From Acinetobacter towneri DSM 14962 = CIP 107472 (GTDB lineage Bacteria; Pseudomonadota; Gammaproteobacteria; Pseudomonadales; Moraxellaceae), in the NCBI RefSeq assembly GCF_000368785.1, contig NZ_KB849691.1, forward strand, positions 326,978 through 367,899: a DNA stretch of 40,922 nucleotides, in the 5' to 3' direction. Shown here in pieces: positions 18,460-27,138 of the stretch (positions within the stretch are counted from its first letter, which is position 1; each line of letters starts with the position of its first letter). The notes under the pieces are model-generated. The model saw only the letters and a program-made list of their open reading frames with translations, was not told the origin of the DNA and made no database searches. The position numbers and the translations under genes were made by a program.

Positions 18460-19158
18460 TTAAGTGTCCTCAAATTTAAGCAGTTGTTGTTCGGCAAAGG
18501 AAAAATTACCTTCACTTGAGATGATACAGTGATCGATCAAACGCAGCTCTAGCAACTGACAGGCTTGCTGAATCTGCTGCGTCAGGATTAAATCTGCACG
18601 TGAGGGATGTGGCAATCCGAAAGGATGATTGTGTGCAATCACAATCGCCGTAGCGTGTTGGCTAATTGCAAAACGCAGCAATTGATTAATAGAAATTTCA
18701 CACGAATTCACTGCGCCATAAAATAACTTTTTAAAGCTGATTTTGCGTAAACAGGCATCTAGACAAAGTACCGCAAACACTTCTTGGGTTTCGCCCAAAA
18801 GTTCAAAACGCAAATACTCCATCAAACGTTTGGAGTTGCTAAGCTCTAGCGCATCTTGTTTTAAATGTTCAGCCACATAACGCCGTCCGAGTTCTTTAAC
18901 TGCCATGAGCTGTGAATATTTACTGTTACCCATGCCGTGAAATTGACACAACTCGGCAATGGGTGCATCGAGTAAAGTAGTGAGATTGCCAAAATGCTGA
19001 ATTAGCAATCGTGCCAACTCCACCGCAGAATGTTGTTGCGAGCCTGAGCGCAGGAAAATAGCCAGTAGTTCGGCATCGGACAAACTTGCAGCACCATTTT
19101 GAATCAGACGCTCACGTGGCCGTTCTTGTTCAGGCCAATGTTTAATAGATAAATGCAT
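18460..19158 (-). CDS. radC: RadC family JAMM-domain protein
   Basis: A 232-residue protein with an N-terminal helix-hairpin-helix-like region (about 22-90) and a C-terminal MPN/JAMM metallo-domain. The metal motif is complete: HxHx7SxxD in AHNHPFGLPHPSRAD (H176, H178, S186, D189), with E126 as probable general base. The usual HNHPSGDP is HNHPFGLP here. The family was named for a DNA-repair mutant later reassigned to recG, so a repair role is not established. It is divergent from coaBC with 113 bases between them. Confidence 0.92.
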   Translation of the reverse strand: MHLSIKHWPEQERPRERLIQNGAASLSDAELLAIFLRSGSQQHSAVELARLLIQHFGNLTTLLDAPIAELCQFHGMGNSKYSQLMAVKELGRRYVAEHLKQDALELSNSKRLMEYLRFELLGETQEVFAVLCLDACLRKISFKKLFYGAVNSCEISINQLLRFAISQHATAIVIAHNHPFGLPHPSRADLILTQQIQQACQLLELRLIDHCIISSEGNFSFAEQQLLKFEDT

Positions 19159-19196
19159 TGTTATTTGACTTTTTTATTCTAAATTTGAAACTTAAA

Positions 19197-19240
19197 TCCC
19201 AACAGATCTCTTGGGAATGACATTATTTAATGCTATTGTG
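19197..19240 (+). promoter_or_regulatory. Candidate coaBC promoter with flanking inverted repeat
   Basis: In the radC-coaBC intergenic region, TCCCAA (19197-19202) and TTGGGA (19211-19216) form an inverted repeat around a BglII-like AGATCT centre. The second arm could serve as a -35 element, with TATTGT at 19235-19240 as -10 after an 18-base spacer. The match is only fair and no regulator is proposed. Confidence 0.3.
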
Positions 19241-19271
19241 AGCGCCACTGCAACAAAAAGGTGGCTTATTT

Positions 19272-20546
19272 GTGAGCTTCGATTTAAGCGTCCTCCCTCA
19301 TAAAAACATTATTTTAGCTGTGACAGGCGGCATTGCGGCCTATAAAAGTGCGATTTTAGTGCGTCGTTTAAAGGATGCGGGGTTTAGTGTTCGCGTGGTC
19401 ATGACCAAGGGGGCACAAGCTTTTATTACACCGCTGACCTTTCAAGCACTGTCAGGCAATCCAGTACATACCGAATTATTAGATACCGAAGCCGAAGCAG
19501 GCATGGGGCATATTGAATTGGCACGGTGGGCCGATTTAATTTTGGTTGCGCCCGCCAGTTGCGACACCTTAGCCAAATTTGCTGCAGGTCTGGCCGATGA
19601 TTTGCTCAGTACTTTATACTTAGCCACCACTGCACCAGTTTGGGTTGCACCTGCCATGAATCAGCAAATGTGGGCAGCCAAAGCCACACAGCGTAACTTA
19701 ACCACTTTGGTGGAAGATGGCGTGCATGTAATTATGCCCGATGCGGGCGAACAAGCCTGTGGAGATGTTGGTTTAGGGCGTATGCCAGAACCTGAAGATT
19801 TGGCGCATCAGGTGACGCAGTATTTTCATCAGGCACAGCGTGCTTTGGTGGAAAAATTTGGCATGTTGGCAGGCAAAAATGTCACCATTACAGCAGGCCC
19901 AACCCGCGAAGCTTTAGACCCTGTGCGTTATATTTCTAACCATAGTACAGGCAAAATGGGTTTTTCTTTGGCTGCAGCCTGTTATGCAGCAGGGGCAAAA
20001 GTCACGCTTATTGCAGGCCCAGTTAGTTTAGATACGCCAAATGGGGTACAGCGAATTAATGTGTCTTCTGCAATTCAAATGCTAGATACCAGTTTGCAGA
20101 TGCTTGAACAAGGCTGTGATATTTTCATCGCTACAGCCGCGGTGGCAGATTACCGCGTGGCAGAAATTGCGGAACACAAAATTAAAAAATTAGGCGATGA
20201 GCTGAATGTGGCGTTGGTCAAAAACCCTGATATTGTTGCGACCATTGCGCAACAGGAAAAACGTCCGTTTATGGTTGGCTTTGCTGCAGAAACCCGCAAT
20301 GTAGAAGAGTATGCAGCAGGCAAGTTGGTGGCGAAAAAGCTAGATATGATTGCCTGCAATGACGTTTCCCGTGCCGATATTGGTTTTGCTTCCGATGAAA
20401 ATGCCATGACGGTATTTTTTGCCGAAAGCTACCGTATGGAAAAACGCGATTTGGAAAAAGCCTCGAAACAGGAAATTGCGCAGCAATTGGTCGAAGCGAT
20501 ACACGATGCCTTGTATCGAGATCCATCTCAGGATGATGATTTTTAA
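19272..20546 (+). CDS. coaBC: Bifunctional phosphopantothenoylcysteine decarboxylase / phosphopantothenate-cysteine ligase
   Basis: A 424-residue coenzyme A biosynthesis enzyme, near the usual 400-430. The N-terminal CoaC flavoprotein domain shows the FMN-binding VTGGIAAYKS, GHIELARWAD with the catalytic histidine, PAMNQQMW, and the active-site cysteine loop ACGDVGLGRMPE. The C-terminal CoaB ligase domain shows TAGPTREALDPVRYISNHS, AAVADYR and VKNPDIVA. It couples cysteine to 4'-phosphopantothenate and decarboxylates the product. The start is GTG, supported by AAAGGTGG 7 bases upstream. It is transcribed singly and converges on secB across a shared terminator. Confidence 0.97.
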   Translation: MSFDLSVLPHKNIILAVTGGIAAYKSAILVRRLKDAGFSVRVVMTKGAQAFITPLTFQALSGNPVHTELLDTEAEAGMGHIELARWADLILVAPASCDTLAKFAAGLADDLLSTLYLATTAPVWVAPAMNQQMWAAKATQRNLTTLVEDGVHVIMPDAGEQACGDVGLGRMPEPEDLAHQVTQYFHQAQRALVEKFGMLAGKNVTITAGPTREALDPVRYISNHSTGKMGFSLAAACYAAGAKVTLIAGPVSLDTPNGVQRINVSSAIQMLDTSLQMLEQGCDIFIATAAVADYRVAEIAEHKIKKLGDELNVALVKNPDIVATIAQQEKRPFMVGFAAETRNVEEYAAGKLVAKKLDMIACNDVSRADIGFASDENAMTVFFAESYRMEKRDLEKASKQEIAQQLVEAIHDALYRDPSQDDDF

Positions 20547-20578
20547 TTTTGATCGTCCATCAGCAAACGGATGACATA

Positions 20579-20607
20579 AAAAACCGCTGAAATTTCAGCA
20601 GTTTTTT
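20579..20607. terminator. Rho-independent terminator between coaBC and secB
   Basis: An inverted repeat built on GCTGAAATTTCAGC with flanking AAC/GTT pairs and one mismatch. An A-run lies before it and a T-run after it, so it can serve the converging coaBC and secB-grxC-yibN transcripts. Confidence 0.8.
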
Positions 20608-20622
20608 ATATCCAATCGCGAA

Positions 20623-21081
20623 TTAAGCTTGACCTTCAGCTGCAGCGGCTTGAGCACGTTGCATATTGGCTTCAAACTCGGCATCGAAGTTGATTGGCGT
20701 TAACAATAATTGTGGGAAGCTGCCTTTGGTAACCATATCATTCACTGCTTCACGCAAGAATGGGAACAAAATGTTCGGGCAGTATGCGCCAAGAATGTAC
20801 GGTAAACGCTCTTCTTCAACGCCATCAATCAGGAAAATACCAGCTTGGGTAACATCCACAATAAATGCAGTATCGCCGGCGTTGTTGGCTTGAACCACAA
20901 CTTTTAATGCTACTTCAAAGTGGGTTGGATCAATTTTTTCTGCAGAAGATGACAGGTTGATGTTCAATTCAGGCTGCCATTCTTTGGTAAATACTTGTGC
21001 CCCAGGAACTTCAAAAGAAATGTCTTTGGTATAAATACGCTCTAATGCCAATTGTGGTTGAGCTTGTTGTTCTTCACTCAT
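20623..21081 (-). CDS. secB: Protein-export chaperone SecB
   Basis: A 152-residue tetrameric cytoplasmic chaperone that keeps precursors unfolded and passes them to SecA. Family features: [16 protein letters not shown] near the N-terminus, the central [10 protein letters not shown] strand, and the closing [17 protein letters not shown]. The C-terminal Ala/Gln/Glu tail is the usual flexible end. secA is in the same window at 31.5 kb. It is the last gene of the conserved operon yibN-grxC-secB (34-base gap after grxC). Confidence 0.97.
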   Translation of the reverse strand: MSEEQQAQPQLALERIYTKDISFEVPGAQVFTKEWQPELNINLSSSAEKIDPTHFEVALKVVVQANNAGDTAFIVDVTQAGIFLIDGVEEERLPYILGAYCPNILFPFLREAVNDMVTKGSFPQLLLTPINFDAEFEANMQRAQAAAAEGQA

Positions 21082-21115
21082 GTTAAATCCTTAAGAGTTG
21101 GTTATCGTGTTATGT

Positions 21116-21370
21116 TTATGCCAATAATTGATCAAGCTTGCCTTCGCGATCTAACGCATATAATTGGTCAAAGCCGCCAATAAATTGGTCATTGATGAAA
21201 ATTTGTGGAACGGTACGATGATTGGTACGTTGCATTAATTCAACACGTACTTCAGGCGCTTCATTCGACAAATTAATTTCTTTATAGGCAACGCCTTTAC
21301 GCTCAAGGAGTTGTTTTGCACGAATGCAGTATGGACATACAGTCGTTGAATAAATAGTGACTTCAGCCAT
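21116..21370 (-). CDS. grxC: Glutaredoxin 3
   Basis: An 84-residue glutaredoxin, the standard length, with the dithiol active site CPYC (C12, C15), the cis-proline segment TVPQIFIND and the glutathione-binding GGFDQLYALD. It reduces protein disulfides and glutathione mixed disulfides in the cytoplasm. A GGAGAA ribosome-binding site precedes the ATG. The order yibN-grxC-secB is widely conserved in gammaproteobacteria, which supports this assignment over other small glutaredoxins. Confidence 0.96.
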   Translation of the reverse strand: MAEVTIYSTTVCPYCIRAKQLLERKGVAYKEINLSNEAPEVRVELMQRTNHRTVPQIFINDQFIGGFDQLYALDREGKLDQLLA

Positions 21371-21403
21371 GATTGTTCTCCTTGCGAAAAATATTGGGTA
21401 AAA

Positions 21404-21811
21404 CTATTTGCTTTTTACTAAAGGTAAACCTTGTGCTTTCCAGTTGCTAATACCGCCATCTAAACGATAGGCATCGGTATGTGCGACCTGTTGTAAAGCA
21501 CTGCCTGCAACCTGACCCAAGTTACAGATAAAGACCAATGGGCGATCTGAGGTTTTTAACTCTTCAACATGCTTGGTAATTTGGCTATAGGGAATATTGC
21601 GGCTACCACTGATATGACCTTCACGGAAATCTTTGGCATCACGTAAATCAATCAACATGGCATTTTTAGCTTTGACTAAAATACCCAAAGATTGTGGGGA
21701 AATTTTGCGACCATTGCGTTGACCTTCTAACACAAAGAACAACACTACCAATACAGCCAGCGTCCCAAATAAGAAGGGATGATTCCCCATAAATTCGAAC
21801 CAACGTTCCAC
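21404..21811 (-). CDS. yibN: Membrane-anchored rhodanese-like protein (YibN type)
   Basis: A 135-residue protein with one N-terminal transmembrane helix (about residues 13-29) and a cytoplasmic rhodanese domain from about residue 38. Motifs include LIDLRDAKDFREGHISGSRN and, near the end, RLDGGISNWKAQGLPL. The presumed active cysteine is C96, in ICNLGQVAGSA. The loop lacks the arginine common in true thiosulfate sulfurtransferases, so activity is uncertain. It is the first gene of the yibN-grxC-secB operon; the position matches E. coli yibN. Confidence 0.92.
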   Translation of the reverse strand: MERWFEFMGNHPFLFGTLAVLVVLFFVLEGQRNGRKISPQSLGILVKAKNAMLIDLRDAKDFREGHISGSRNIPYSQITKHVEELKTSDRPLVFICNLGQVAGSALQQVAHTDAYRLDGGISNWKAQGLPLVKSK

Positions 21812-21905
21812 AAGTCACCTAATTACAATGTCAAAATTGTTCAAGAGTATAGCGTATAAATATGGCGATCAAAAACACCGCTTCAAGGGCAGCGCCACAA
21901 TAAAA

Positions 21906-22964
21906 TTAATTTTTTTGTTGCGCTTCGGCAATTTCATCACACAGTCTTAAATAACTGTCTAAACGACGCGATAAAATTTCGCCTTCTGCAGCAGCCAGTC
22001 GCAGCGCACATTGCTTTTCATGTTTATGGGTACAGTTGCGGAATTGGCAATGACCCAACAGGTTTTCAATTTCAGGAAAACCATTTTGAATTTTATCTTG
22101 GCTCAAGTGCCACAAACCAAATTCACGAATCCCCGGTGAGTCAATTAAGGCAGCACCATCTCCAAAGCCAATTAAACGAGTAGAGGTTGTGGTGTGTTGT
22201 CCAAGTGCTGAGTTTTCTGAAATGATATTGGTCTTTTGCGCCGCTTCAGGCACGATGGCATTAATCAGCGAGCTTTTCCCCACACCCGATTGTCCAACAA
22301 AAGCCACCGTTTCACCTGCCAAACGTGCCGCCAAATGCTCTAAATTCGCATCGGACTGGGTTTGCATGACTTCATACCCCAAGTCTTGATATTCCTTAAG
22401 CAAGTCTAAAATCGGGTCGTTTTCTTTGAGCAAATCAGATTTGTTTAAGACCAATAAGGCGGGAATATCGGCATCGGCACAAGCAACCAAATAGCGGTCA
22501 ATCAAGCCCGGTGCAGGTTCAGGCAAAGGCGCAAAAACAATCACAATCAAACTGATATTGGCGGCAACAGGTTTAACTTTGTGATAACGATCAGGTCGGG
22601 TCAATAAAGATTGGCGTGGATGAATCACGGTAATAATCCCTAAACCTGTATTCGGATCGGCTTGCCATTTGACCCGATCTCCCGTCACCAATAATTCTAA
22701 ATTGGTGCGAGTATGACAACGCCAAATGCTGCCTATTTCGATAGGTTTCCAAAACGGTTCAGGCTCACCTGCGTGCACCACAGGTTTTTCAGGATGAATT
22801 TCAGGAACAGATAAAGCCTGCACTTCTAATTGACGACCATAGTGTTGTACCACCAAGCCTTCTAAATCATGTGAAGTGTTAATGTCTGTCTGACGTGACT
22901 TGTGTTGTTTTTCAATTCGACGTTGCTGTTGTTCAGTCAATCGACGCTTACGAATTAAAGCCAT
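21906..22964 (-). CDS. rsgA: Ribosome small-subunit-dependent GTPase A
   Basis: A 352-residue circularly permuted GTPase involved in late 30S maturation. An N-terminal basic extension and OB fold extend to about residue 120. GTPase motifs appear in permuted order: G4 NKSD at 174-177, then G1 GQSGVGKS at 224-231 and G3 DSPG at 275-278. A C-terminal zinc module has C306, C311, H313 and C319. It is divergent from orn, so two RNA-metabolism genes share the 123-base intergenic region, as in many gammaproteobacteria. Confidence 0.97.
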   Translation of the reverse strand: MALIRKRRLTEQQQRRIEKQHKSRQTDINTSHDLEGLVVQHYGRQLEVQALSVPEIHPEKPVVHAGEPEPFWKPIEIGSIWRCHTRTNLELLVTGDRVKWQADPNTGLGIITVIHPRQSLLTRPDRYHKVKPVAANISLIVIVFAPLPEPAPGLIDRYLVACADADIPALLVLNKSDLLKENDPILDLLKEYQDLGYEVMQTQSDANLEHLAARLAGETVAFVGQSGVGKSSLINAIVPEAAQKTNIISENSALGQHTTTSTRLIGFGDGAALIDSPGIREFGLWHLSQDKIQNGFPEIENLLGHCQFRNCTHKHEKQCALRLAAAEGEILSRRLDSYLRLCDEIAEAQQKN

Positions 22965-23087
22965 TCATATCCTAAAAAACCATGAACTCAGGATGGCAAA
23001 AATAGCATGAAGCGGGGGCACAGTTACAGCCAAGAAGCAAGAAATTTGCTACTATGTTGTTTTTAAGCCGAATAAGATTGCACATTT

Positions 23088-23645
23088 ATGAGCAGCACGC
23101 CTGATACTCGCCTCATTTGGATTGATTTGGAAATGACAGGTTTAGATACCGATAACGACCAAATTATTGAAGTGGCTACCATTGTGACCGATGATCATTT
23201 AAATATTTTGGCAGAAGGTCCTGTGCTGGCTGTGCATCAACCTGATCGTATTTTAAATGCCATGGATGAGTGGAATACACGTCAGCATGGACAATCGGGC
23301 TTAATTGAGCGTGTGCGTCGCAGCAAACTCACTGCGCAGGATGCAGAGCAGCAAACCATTGAGTTTCTAAAAAAATGGGTCAATCCGAAAACATCGCCAA
23401 TGTGTGGCAACTCAATTTGCCAAGACCGCCGTTTTTTACACCGTTTAATGCCTGAATTGGAGCAATATTTCCATTATCGTAATCTGGATGTATCATCAGT
23501 GAAAGAGTTGGCAAAGCGCTGGCGTCCAGAAATTATGAGCGGTTTGAAAAAGAATGCGTCGCATTTGGCGATGGATGATATTCGTGATTCGATTGCCGAG
23601 CTGAAATATTATCGCCAGTACTTTTTTATTATGAATCAGGACTAA
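23088..23645 (+). CDS. orn: Oligoribonuclease
   Basis: A 185-residue DEDDh 3'-5' exoribonuclease that degrades very short RNAs, including the pGpG formed from cyclic di-GMP. The first acidic pair is D13/E15 in [10 protein letters not shown]. Other motifs are [13 protein letters not shown], which carries the third acidic residue, and [12 protein letters not shown], with the catalytic His and last Asp. Length and motifs match E. coli Orn closely. Because it clears pGpG, it is functionally linked to the yfiRNB module at the end of the window. Confidence 0.97.
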   Translation: MSSTPDTRLIWIDLEMTGLDTDNDQIIEVATIVTDDHLNILAEGPVLAVHQPDRILNAMDEWNTRQHGQSGLIERVRRSKLTAQDAEQQTIEFLKKWVNPKTSPMCGNSICQDRRFLHRLMPELEQYFHYRNLDVSSVKELAKRWRPEIMSGLKKNASHLAMDDIRDSIAELKYYRQYFFIMNQD

Positions 23646-23855
23646 AACCTTTTTCTGCGTAGGAGATGGGGCTGTAACAGTAACAGCGATCTCTTGCGCC
23701 AAAACGGTATGAGTCACTCATAAATAAGAAATAATAAGATATGACTCAGCATTGCCTTATGCCTTACTTTATATAAAGATATTAGAGGCAAGTTTGTATA
23801 AAGCTAAGCAATGCTTAGGTGTTCATTGGTTAAAAGCCAAGCAAAACCAAAAGCT
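23646..23855. other. Intergenic region between converging orn and hydrolase genes
   Basis: 210 bases with no convincing reading frame and no strong terminator for either converging transcript. The only structure seen is a short perfect palindrome, CTAAGCAATGCTTAG, around 23803-23817. Confidence 0.5.
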
Positions 23856-24731
23856 TTATTTTCCTGCCTGCCAAAATGCTTCACCTGCCTGAATTGGGTC
23901 GCCTGTTTGCGCCAAAGTCTCAAGCCAGACATCATATTGCGCGATGATTGGATGTTGGCTAGGGTGAAAGTCAGGTTTAAACCAATCACGATATTGTGAT
24001 TGCATTTTGCGTAATTTCCCTTGTTTGCCAAACAGCCATTGCAAGCCACGTACATTCATTTTAAGGCGCTGGGTACGATTAAACCCATCGCATCTCAGCA
24101 TGACATTGGCGCGGTACAGGGTAAATCCGAACATTAAACCTGTGGTCAGCACCAACGCCATTTTTCGGGTCACTTCAGGCACATTGCCCACCTGTTGCAT
24201 CACATCAAACGCCACATCACGATGTTCCATTTCTTCAATCGCATGCCATGCAAATAAGGCGCGGACATAAGGATGTGCATCTTGTAGCGTGTCTTTTTCG
24301 CCATAAAAAGTTTCTGCCATAAGTGCAGTTAAATGTTCCGCAGCCGCTGTCATGGCGATGTTGTATTGGGGCGAGCGATATTTCAGTTCAAACTTAAACA
24401 CTTTGTTTAGACGCTGAATAAACTGATCTACAGGCATGCCTTGATCTTTCATAACCTGATTCATTTTGTCGTGTGCAATGCCGTGCTGAGCTTCTTGCCG
24501 AATAAAATCGGCAACACGTTGTTTTAAGTCTGGGTCTTGAATTTGATCACGGAACAAACGTACCGATTGAATGAAATAACGCTCGCCATCAGGAAAAGTC
24601 AGGCTTAAAGCATCAAACATGCGGGTCAAAAACGGGTCACCTGCAAACCAGTAACGCGGCACATCGGCTAATTTAAAATCGAGATTGCTGCGTACTATGG
24701 GCGCAACATGATATTGGACAAGTGCATTCAT
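23856..24731 (-). CDS. Putative metal-dependent hydrolase (PF10118 family)
   Basis: A 291-residue protein of the predicted metal-dependent hydrolase family with a ferritin-like helical arrangement. Candidate metal ligands are spread over helices: RQEAQHGIAHDKMN (E and H, about residue 95), AAEHLTALMAE (about 130) and AWHAIEEMEHRDVAFD (about 165). The repeated E-x2-H spacing looks like a di-metal carboxylate centre. No signal peptide is seen; a hydrophobic stretch around MALVLTTGLMFGFTLY suggests membrane association. It is divergent from an AraC-type regulator. Other members of the family are found near lipid and hydrocarbon metabolism genes, but the substrate here is unknown. Confidence 0.82.
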   Translation of the reverse strand: MNALVQYHVAPIVRSNLDFKLADVPRYWFAGDPFLTRMFDALSLTFPDGERYFIQSVRLFRDQIQDPDLKQRVADFIRQEAQHGIAHDKMNQVMKDQGMPVDQFIQRLNKVFKFELKYRSPQYNIAMTAAAEHLTALMAETFYGEKDTLQDAHPYVRALFAWHAIEEMEHRDVAFDVMQQVGNVPEVTRKMALVLTTGLMFGFTLYRANVMLRCDGFNRTQRLKMNVRGLQWLFGKQGKLRKMQSQYRDWFKPDFHPSQHPIIAQYDVWLETLAQTGDPIQAGEAFWQAGK

Positions 24732-24792
24732 TTTATTTTATTTCACTCTGGTCAATCCTGTTTGCAGTATGTCGGGCTTTGGCAGATTTGTT

Positions 24793-24821
24793 TTGACAGT
24801 ATTTGCCAGTTTTTATACATT
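24793..24821 (+). promoter_or_regulatory. Sigma-70-type promoter of the AraC-family gene
   Basis: A perfect -35 TTGACA at 24793-24798, a 17-base spacer, then TACATT at 24816-24821. Transcription would begin near 24828, which leaves a very short leader before ATG 24837. That makes the in-frame ATG codons at 24840, 24852 or 24864 alternatives. Confidence 0.6.
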
Positions 24822-24836
24822 AAACGACAAAAGAAA

Positions 24837-25928
24837 ATGATGCATGTCAAAATGAGCAAGCACATGAGCGAAATTCAAATTCCAAATGGCTATTATCAAC
24901 TTTGGTTACGCTATTTATCTGCACAGGGCAGAGTTCCTGAGCAGCTTGGATTTTCGCCTGCACAATTGCAGCATTTACAGCATGTGTTGGCATTGCCCAT
25001 GGATACCCAATCGTCCTATCAGTTTTTTAACGAGATCATCCAACACAGTATTCAGTTTTTAGATTGTCCAACGCTCGTTTTTGAATTGGCACGTTATATT
25101 CAGCCTGAACATTTTGGCGTGCTTGGCTATATGGCATCGCGTAGTAACAGTGTTGCAGAAGCCATTCAATATATGATGCGTTTTAGTCGCTTGGTGGTGG
25201 ATGGTACGGCAGCCGTACCAATGCGACTGGAACAACAATCAGATGCTTTATATTTATCATGGCCATTGGTGGATGAAAAATACAGCTTGGTTCATGAAAT
25301 GACTTTTGCCTGTATGACTCAATTGGCCATGCAAATTTTTGATTTTCAACACTCTCCGATACGGGAGATTCATTTTGCCCATGCACCGCGTATGGCGATG
25401 CTGCATTATGAAAAGTTTTATGGTTGTAAGGTTTTATTTAAGCAAGCGGAATATCAAATTGTTTTAAATTTAGAAAGCCTCAGTTTAAAACCACAGCAAG
25501 CCGATCCCTCTTTAATTCATTTACTCACCAAACAAGCTGAAGATGCGATTGCGTTAAAACCACAATTAGAAACCGTGCAGCAGCAAGTCCAAGAGCAGGT
25601 GGCGCATTATTTACGTTATGAACAGCAAGTGCCGAGCATTGAATGGGTGGCGCAGCGTTTATTTCGTTCAGGGCGTACGTTACAGCGTCAGCTTAAACAG
25701 GAAGGTACGGGTTTTAAACAGATTCTTGAAATAGAACGGATGCAGCGCTGTGAAAACTTACTGCGACAAAATGTGAGCCTAAGCGATATTGCACAGTTGT
25801 TGGGTTATTCAGACCAATCGGCTTTGGCGCGTGCCTATAAAGCCTGTACAGGACAGACCTTGCTAAAACGTAAACAGCAGTTGCAGCAAGCTGAGGATGC
25901 ACTTTCTCTACAGCAAAATACGCCATAA
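24837..25928 (+). CDS. AraC family transcriptional regulator (arabinose-binding-domain/OruR type)
   Basis: About 363 residues from ATG 24837; a longer open frame begins at 24708 but lies upstream of the promoter and overlaps the divergent gene. The N-terminal domain (about 20-200) matches the AraC_binding_2-like group typified by OruR and ArgR, with PEHFGVLGYMASRS and LYLSWPLV. The C-terminal 90 residues hold the two helix-turn-helix units, the first around SIEWVAQRLFRSGRTLQRQL and the second around SLSDIAQLLGYSDQSALARAYK, followed by a short tail. It probably controls the divergent metal-dependent hydrolase gene and itself; the ligand is unknown. Confidence 0.88.
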   Translation: MMHVKMSKHMSEIQIPNGYYQLWLRYLSAQGRVPEQLGFSPAQLQHLQHVLALPMDTQSSYQFFNEIIQHSIQFLDCPTLVFELARYIQPEHFGVLGYMASRSNSVAEAIQYMMRFSRLVVDGTAAVPMRLEQQSDALYLSWPLVDEKYSLVHEMTFACMTQLAMQIFDFQHSPIREIHFAHAPRMAMLHYEKFYGCKVLFKQAEYQIVLNLESLSLKPQQADPSLIHLLTKQAEDAIALKPQLETVQQQVQEQVAHYLRYEQQVPSIEWVAQRLFRSGRTLQRQLKQEGTGFKQILEIERMQRCENLLRQNVSLSDIAQLLGYSDQSALARAYKACTGQTLLKRKQQLQQAEDALSLQQNTP

Positions 25929-26334
25929 ATAGTATGGATTGGCTCATTATCAACAGGTGATTTCGCGCTAAGAGATTGAAAATAAGCTGTGTGTAGCCAT
26001 GACCGAATCAGCTTTTGCAAGGTTGATAAAGCCTAAGATAAAACCTGAAGTTGTTTATTTTTATCAATATTTTTAAATTTAAAAGCACGATTGAGCAAGT
26101 TTCAAAAACCGATAAGCAGGCAAAATTAGGCATCTTTGATCATTGAGAAAAAAGCGCAAATATCAGTAAATGTAGCCTCGCGGTTGTTCTGAATAAATCG
26201 TTTTGCAAACAGAAATGCAGCAACCCATGCCTGTGCGCTATTCATTGAGTAAAAAATAGCGTTACAATGGGTCAATTTGTATTTCTACAATAGCAAATGT
26301 CTCAGTTTTAATCATTCAAGGAAAATACAACCCT
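25929..26334. other. Long AT-rich intergenic region upstream of trpA
   Basis: 406 bases with no gene that I can support. The notable element is a nested inverted repeat at 26223-26272. ACCCAT (26223-26228) pairs with ATGGGT (26267-26272), and inside it CGCTATT (26236-26242) pairs with AATAGCG (26255-26261). It ends about 60 bases before the trpA start. A possible -10 element TACAAT lies at 26263-26268, without a good -35. Confidence 0.5.
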
Positions 26335-27138
26335 ATGTCACGTTTAGCCACACGATTTGCACAGCTTGAATCTCAACAGCGTAAGGCCTTGGTTTCTTAT
26401 GTTATGGCAGGTGACCCTCATCCAGAAGTCACAGTTCCGTTGTTACATCAAATGGTCGAGGCAGGGGTAGATGTCGTTGAATTAGGTTTGCCGTTTTCAG
26501 ACCCAATGGCTGATGGTCCAGTAATTGCCCTCGCTGCAGAGCGAGCGTTGGCAGGTGGAACCAATACGCTAGATGCTTTAAACATGGTCAAAGAGTTCCG
26601 TCAAAAAGATCAGGAAACTCCTGTGGTATTGATGGGATATTTAAACCCTGTAGAAGTCATTGGTTATGAAAAGTTTGTTGAATATGCACATGACTGTGGT
26701 GTCGATGGTGTACTTCTGGTCGATTTACCACCTGAAGAAGCCCAAGAATTTGATGAAGTCCTGAATAAATATGGGATGAATCAAATTTTCTTGTTAGCGC
26801 CAACTTCTACACCAGAGCGTATTCAATTTGTTGCAAACCAAGCCAGTGGCTTTATTTATTATGTTTCTTTGAAAGGCGTGACGGGTGCAGCAACACTTGA
26901 TGTTGCAGAAGCAGCAACCCGCATCCAACAGATTAAAGCTGTAACCAACGTGCCTGTGGGTGTGGGTTTTGGCATCAGTGATGCTGCATCTGCCAAAGCA
27001 ATGGGCGCGGCTGCCGACGCAGTCATTGTCGGAAGTGCTTTTGTAAAACAATTTGCGAGCTTAGCACCAGAACAAGCCGTCATTGCAACGGTTAATAAAG
27101 TGAAGGAGCTTCGAGCTGCGCTCGATGAGTTAGTATGA
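26335..27138 (+). CDS. trpA: Tryptophan synthase alpha subunit
   Basis: A 267-residue TIM barrel that cleaves indole-3-glycerol phosphate to indole, which passes to TrpB. The catalytic residues fall at the classical positions: E49 in [17 protein letters not shown] and D60 in the same segment. The phosphate-binding loops GVGFGIS and VIVGSAFV are present. The start follows AAGGAAAA. TrpB is not directly upstream; instead there is a 400-base gap and an AraC-type gene. The stop overlaps the accD start by 4 bases (ATGA). Confidence 0.97.
   Translation: MSRLATRFAQLESQQRKALVSYVMAGDPHPEVTVPLLHQMVEAGVDVVELGLPFSDPMADGPVIALAAERALAGGTNTLDALNMVKEFRQKDQETPVVLMGYLNPVEVIGYEKFVEYAHDCGVDGVLLVDLPPEEAQEFDEVLNKYGMNQIFLLAPTSTPERIQFVANQASGFIYYVSLKGVTGAATLDVAEAATRIQQIKAVTNVPVGVGFGISDAASAKAMGAAADAVIVGSAFVKQFASLAPEQAVIATVNKVKELRAALDELV

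Noticed and set aside
24708..24836. Extended N-terminus of the AraC-type regulator
   Set aside because: It precedes the best promoter and overlaps the divergent gene; the added residues have no family resemblance.
25929..26334. Remnant gene or trpB fragment upstream of trpA
   Set aside because: No frame translates to TrpB-like or other recognisable sequence.
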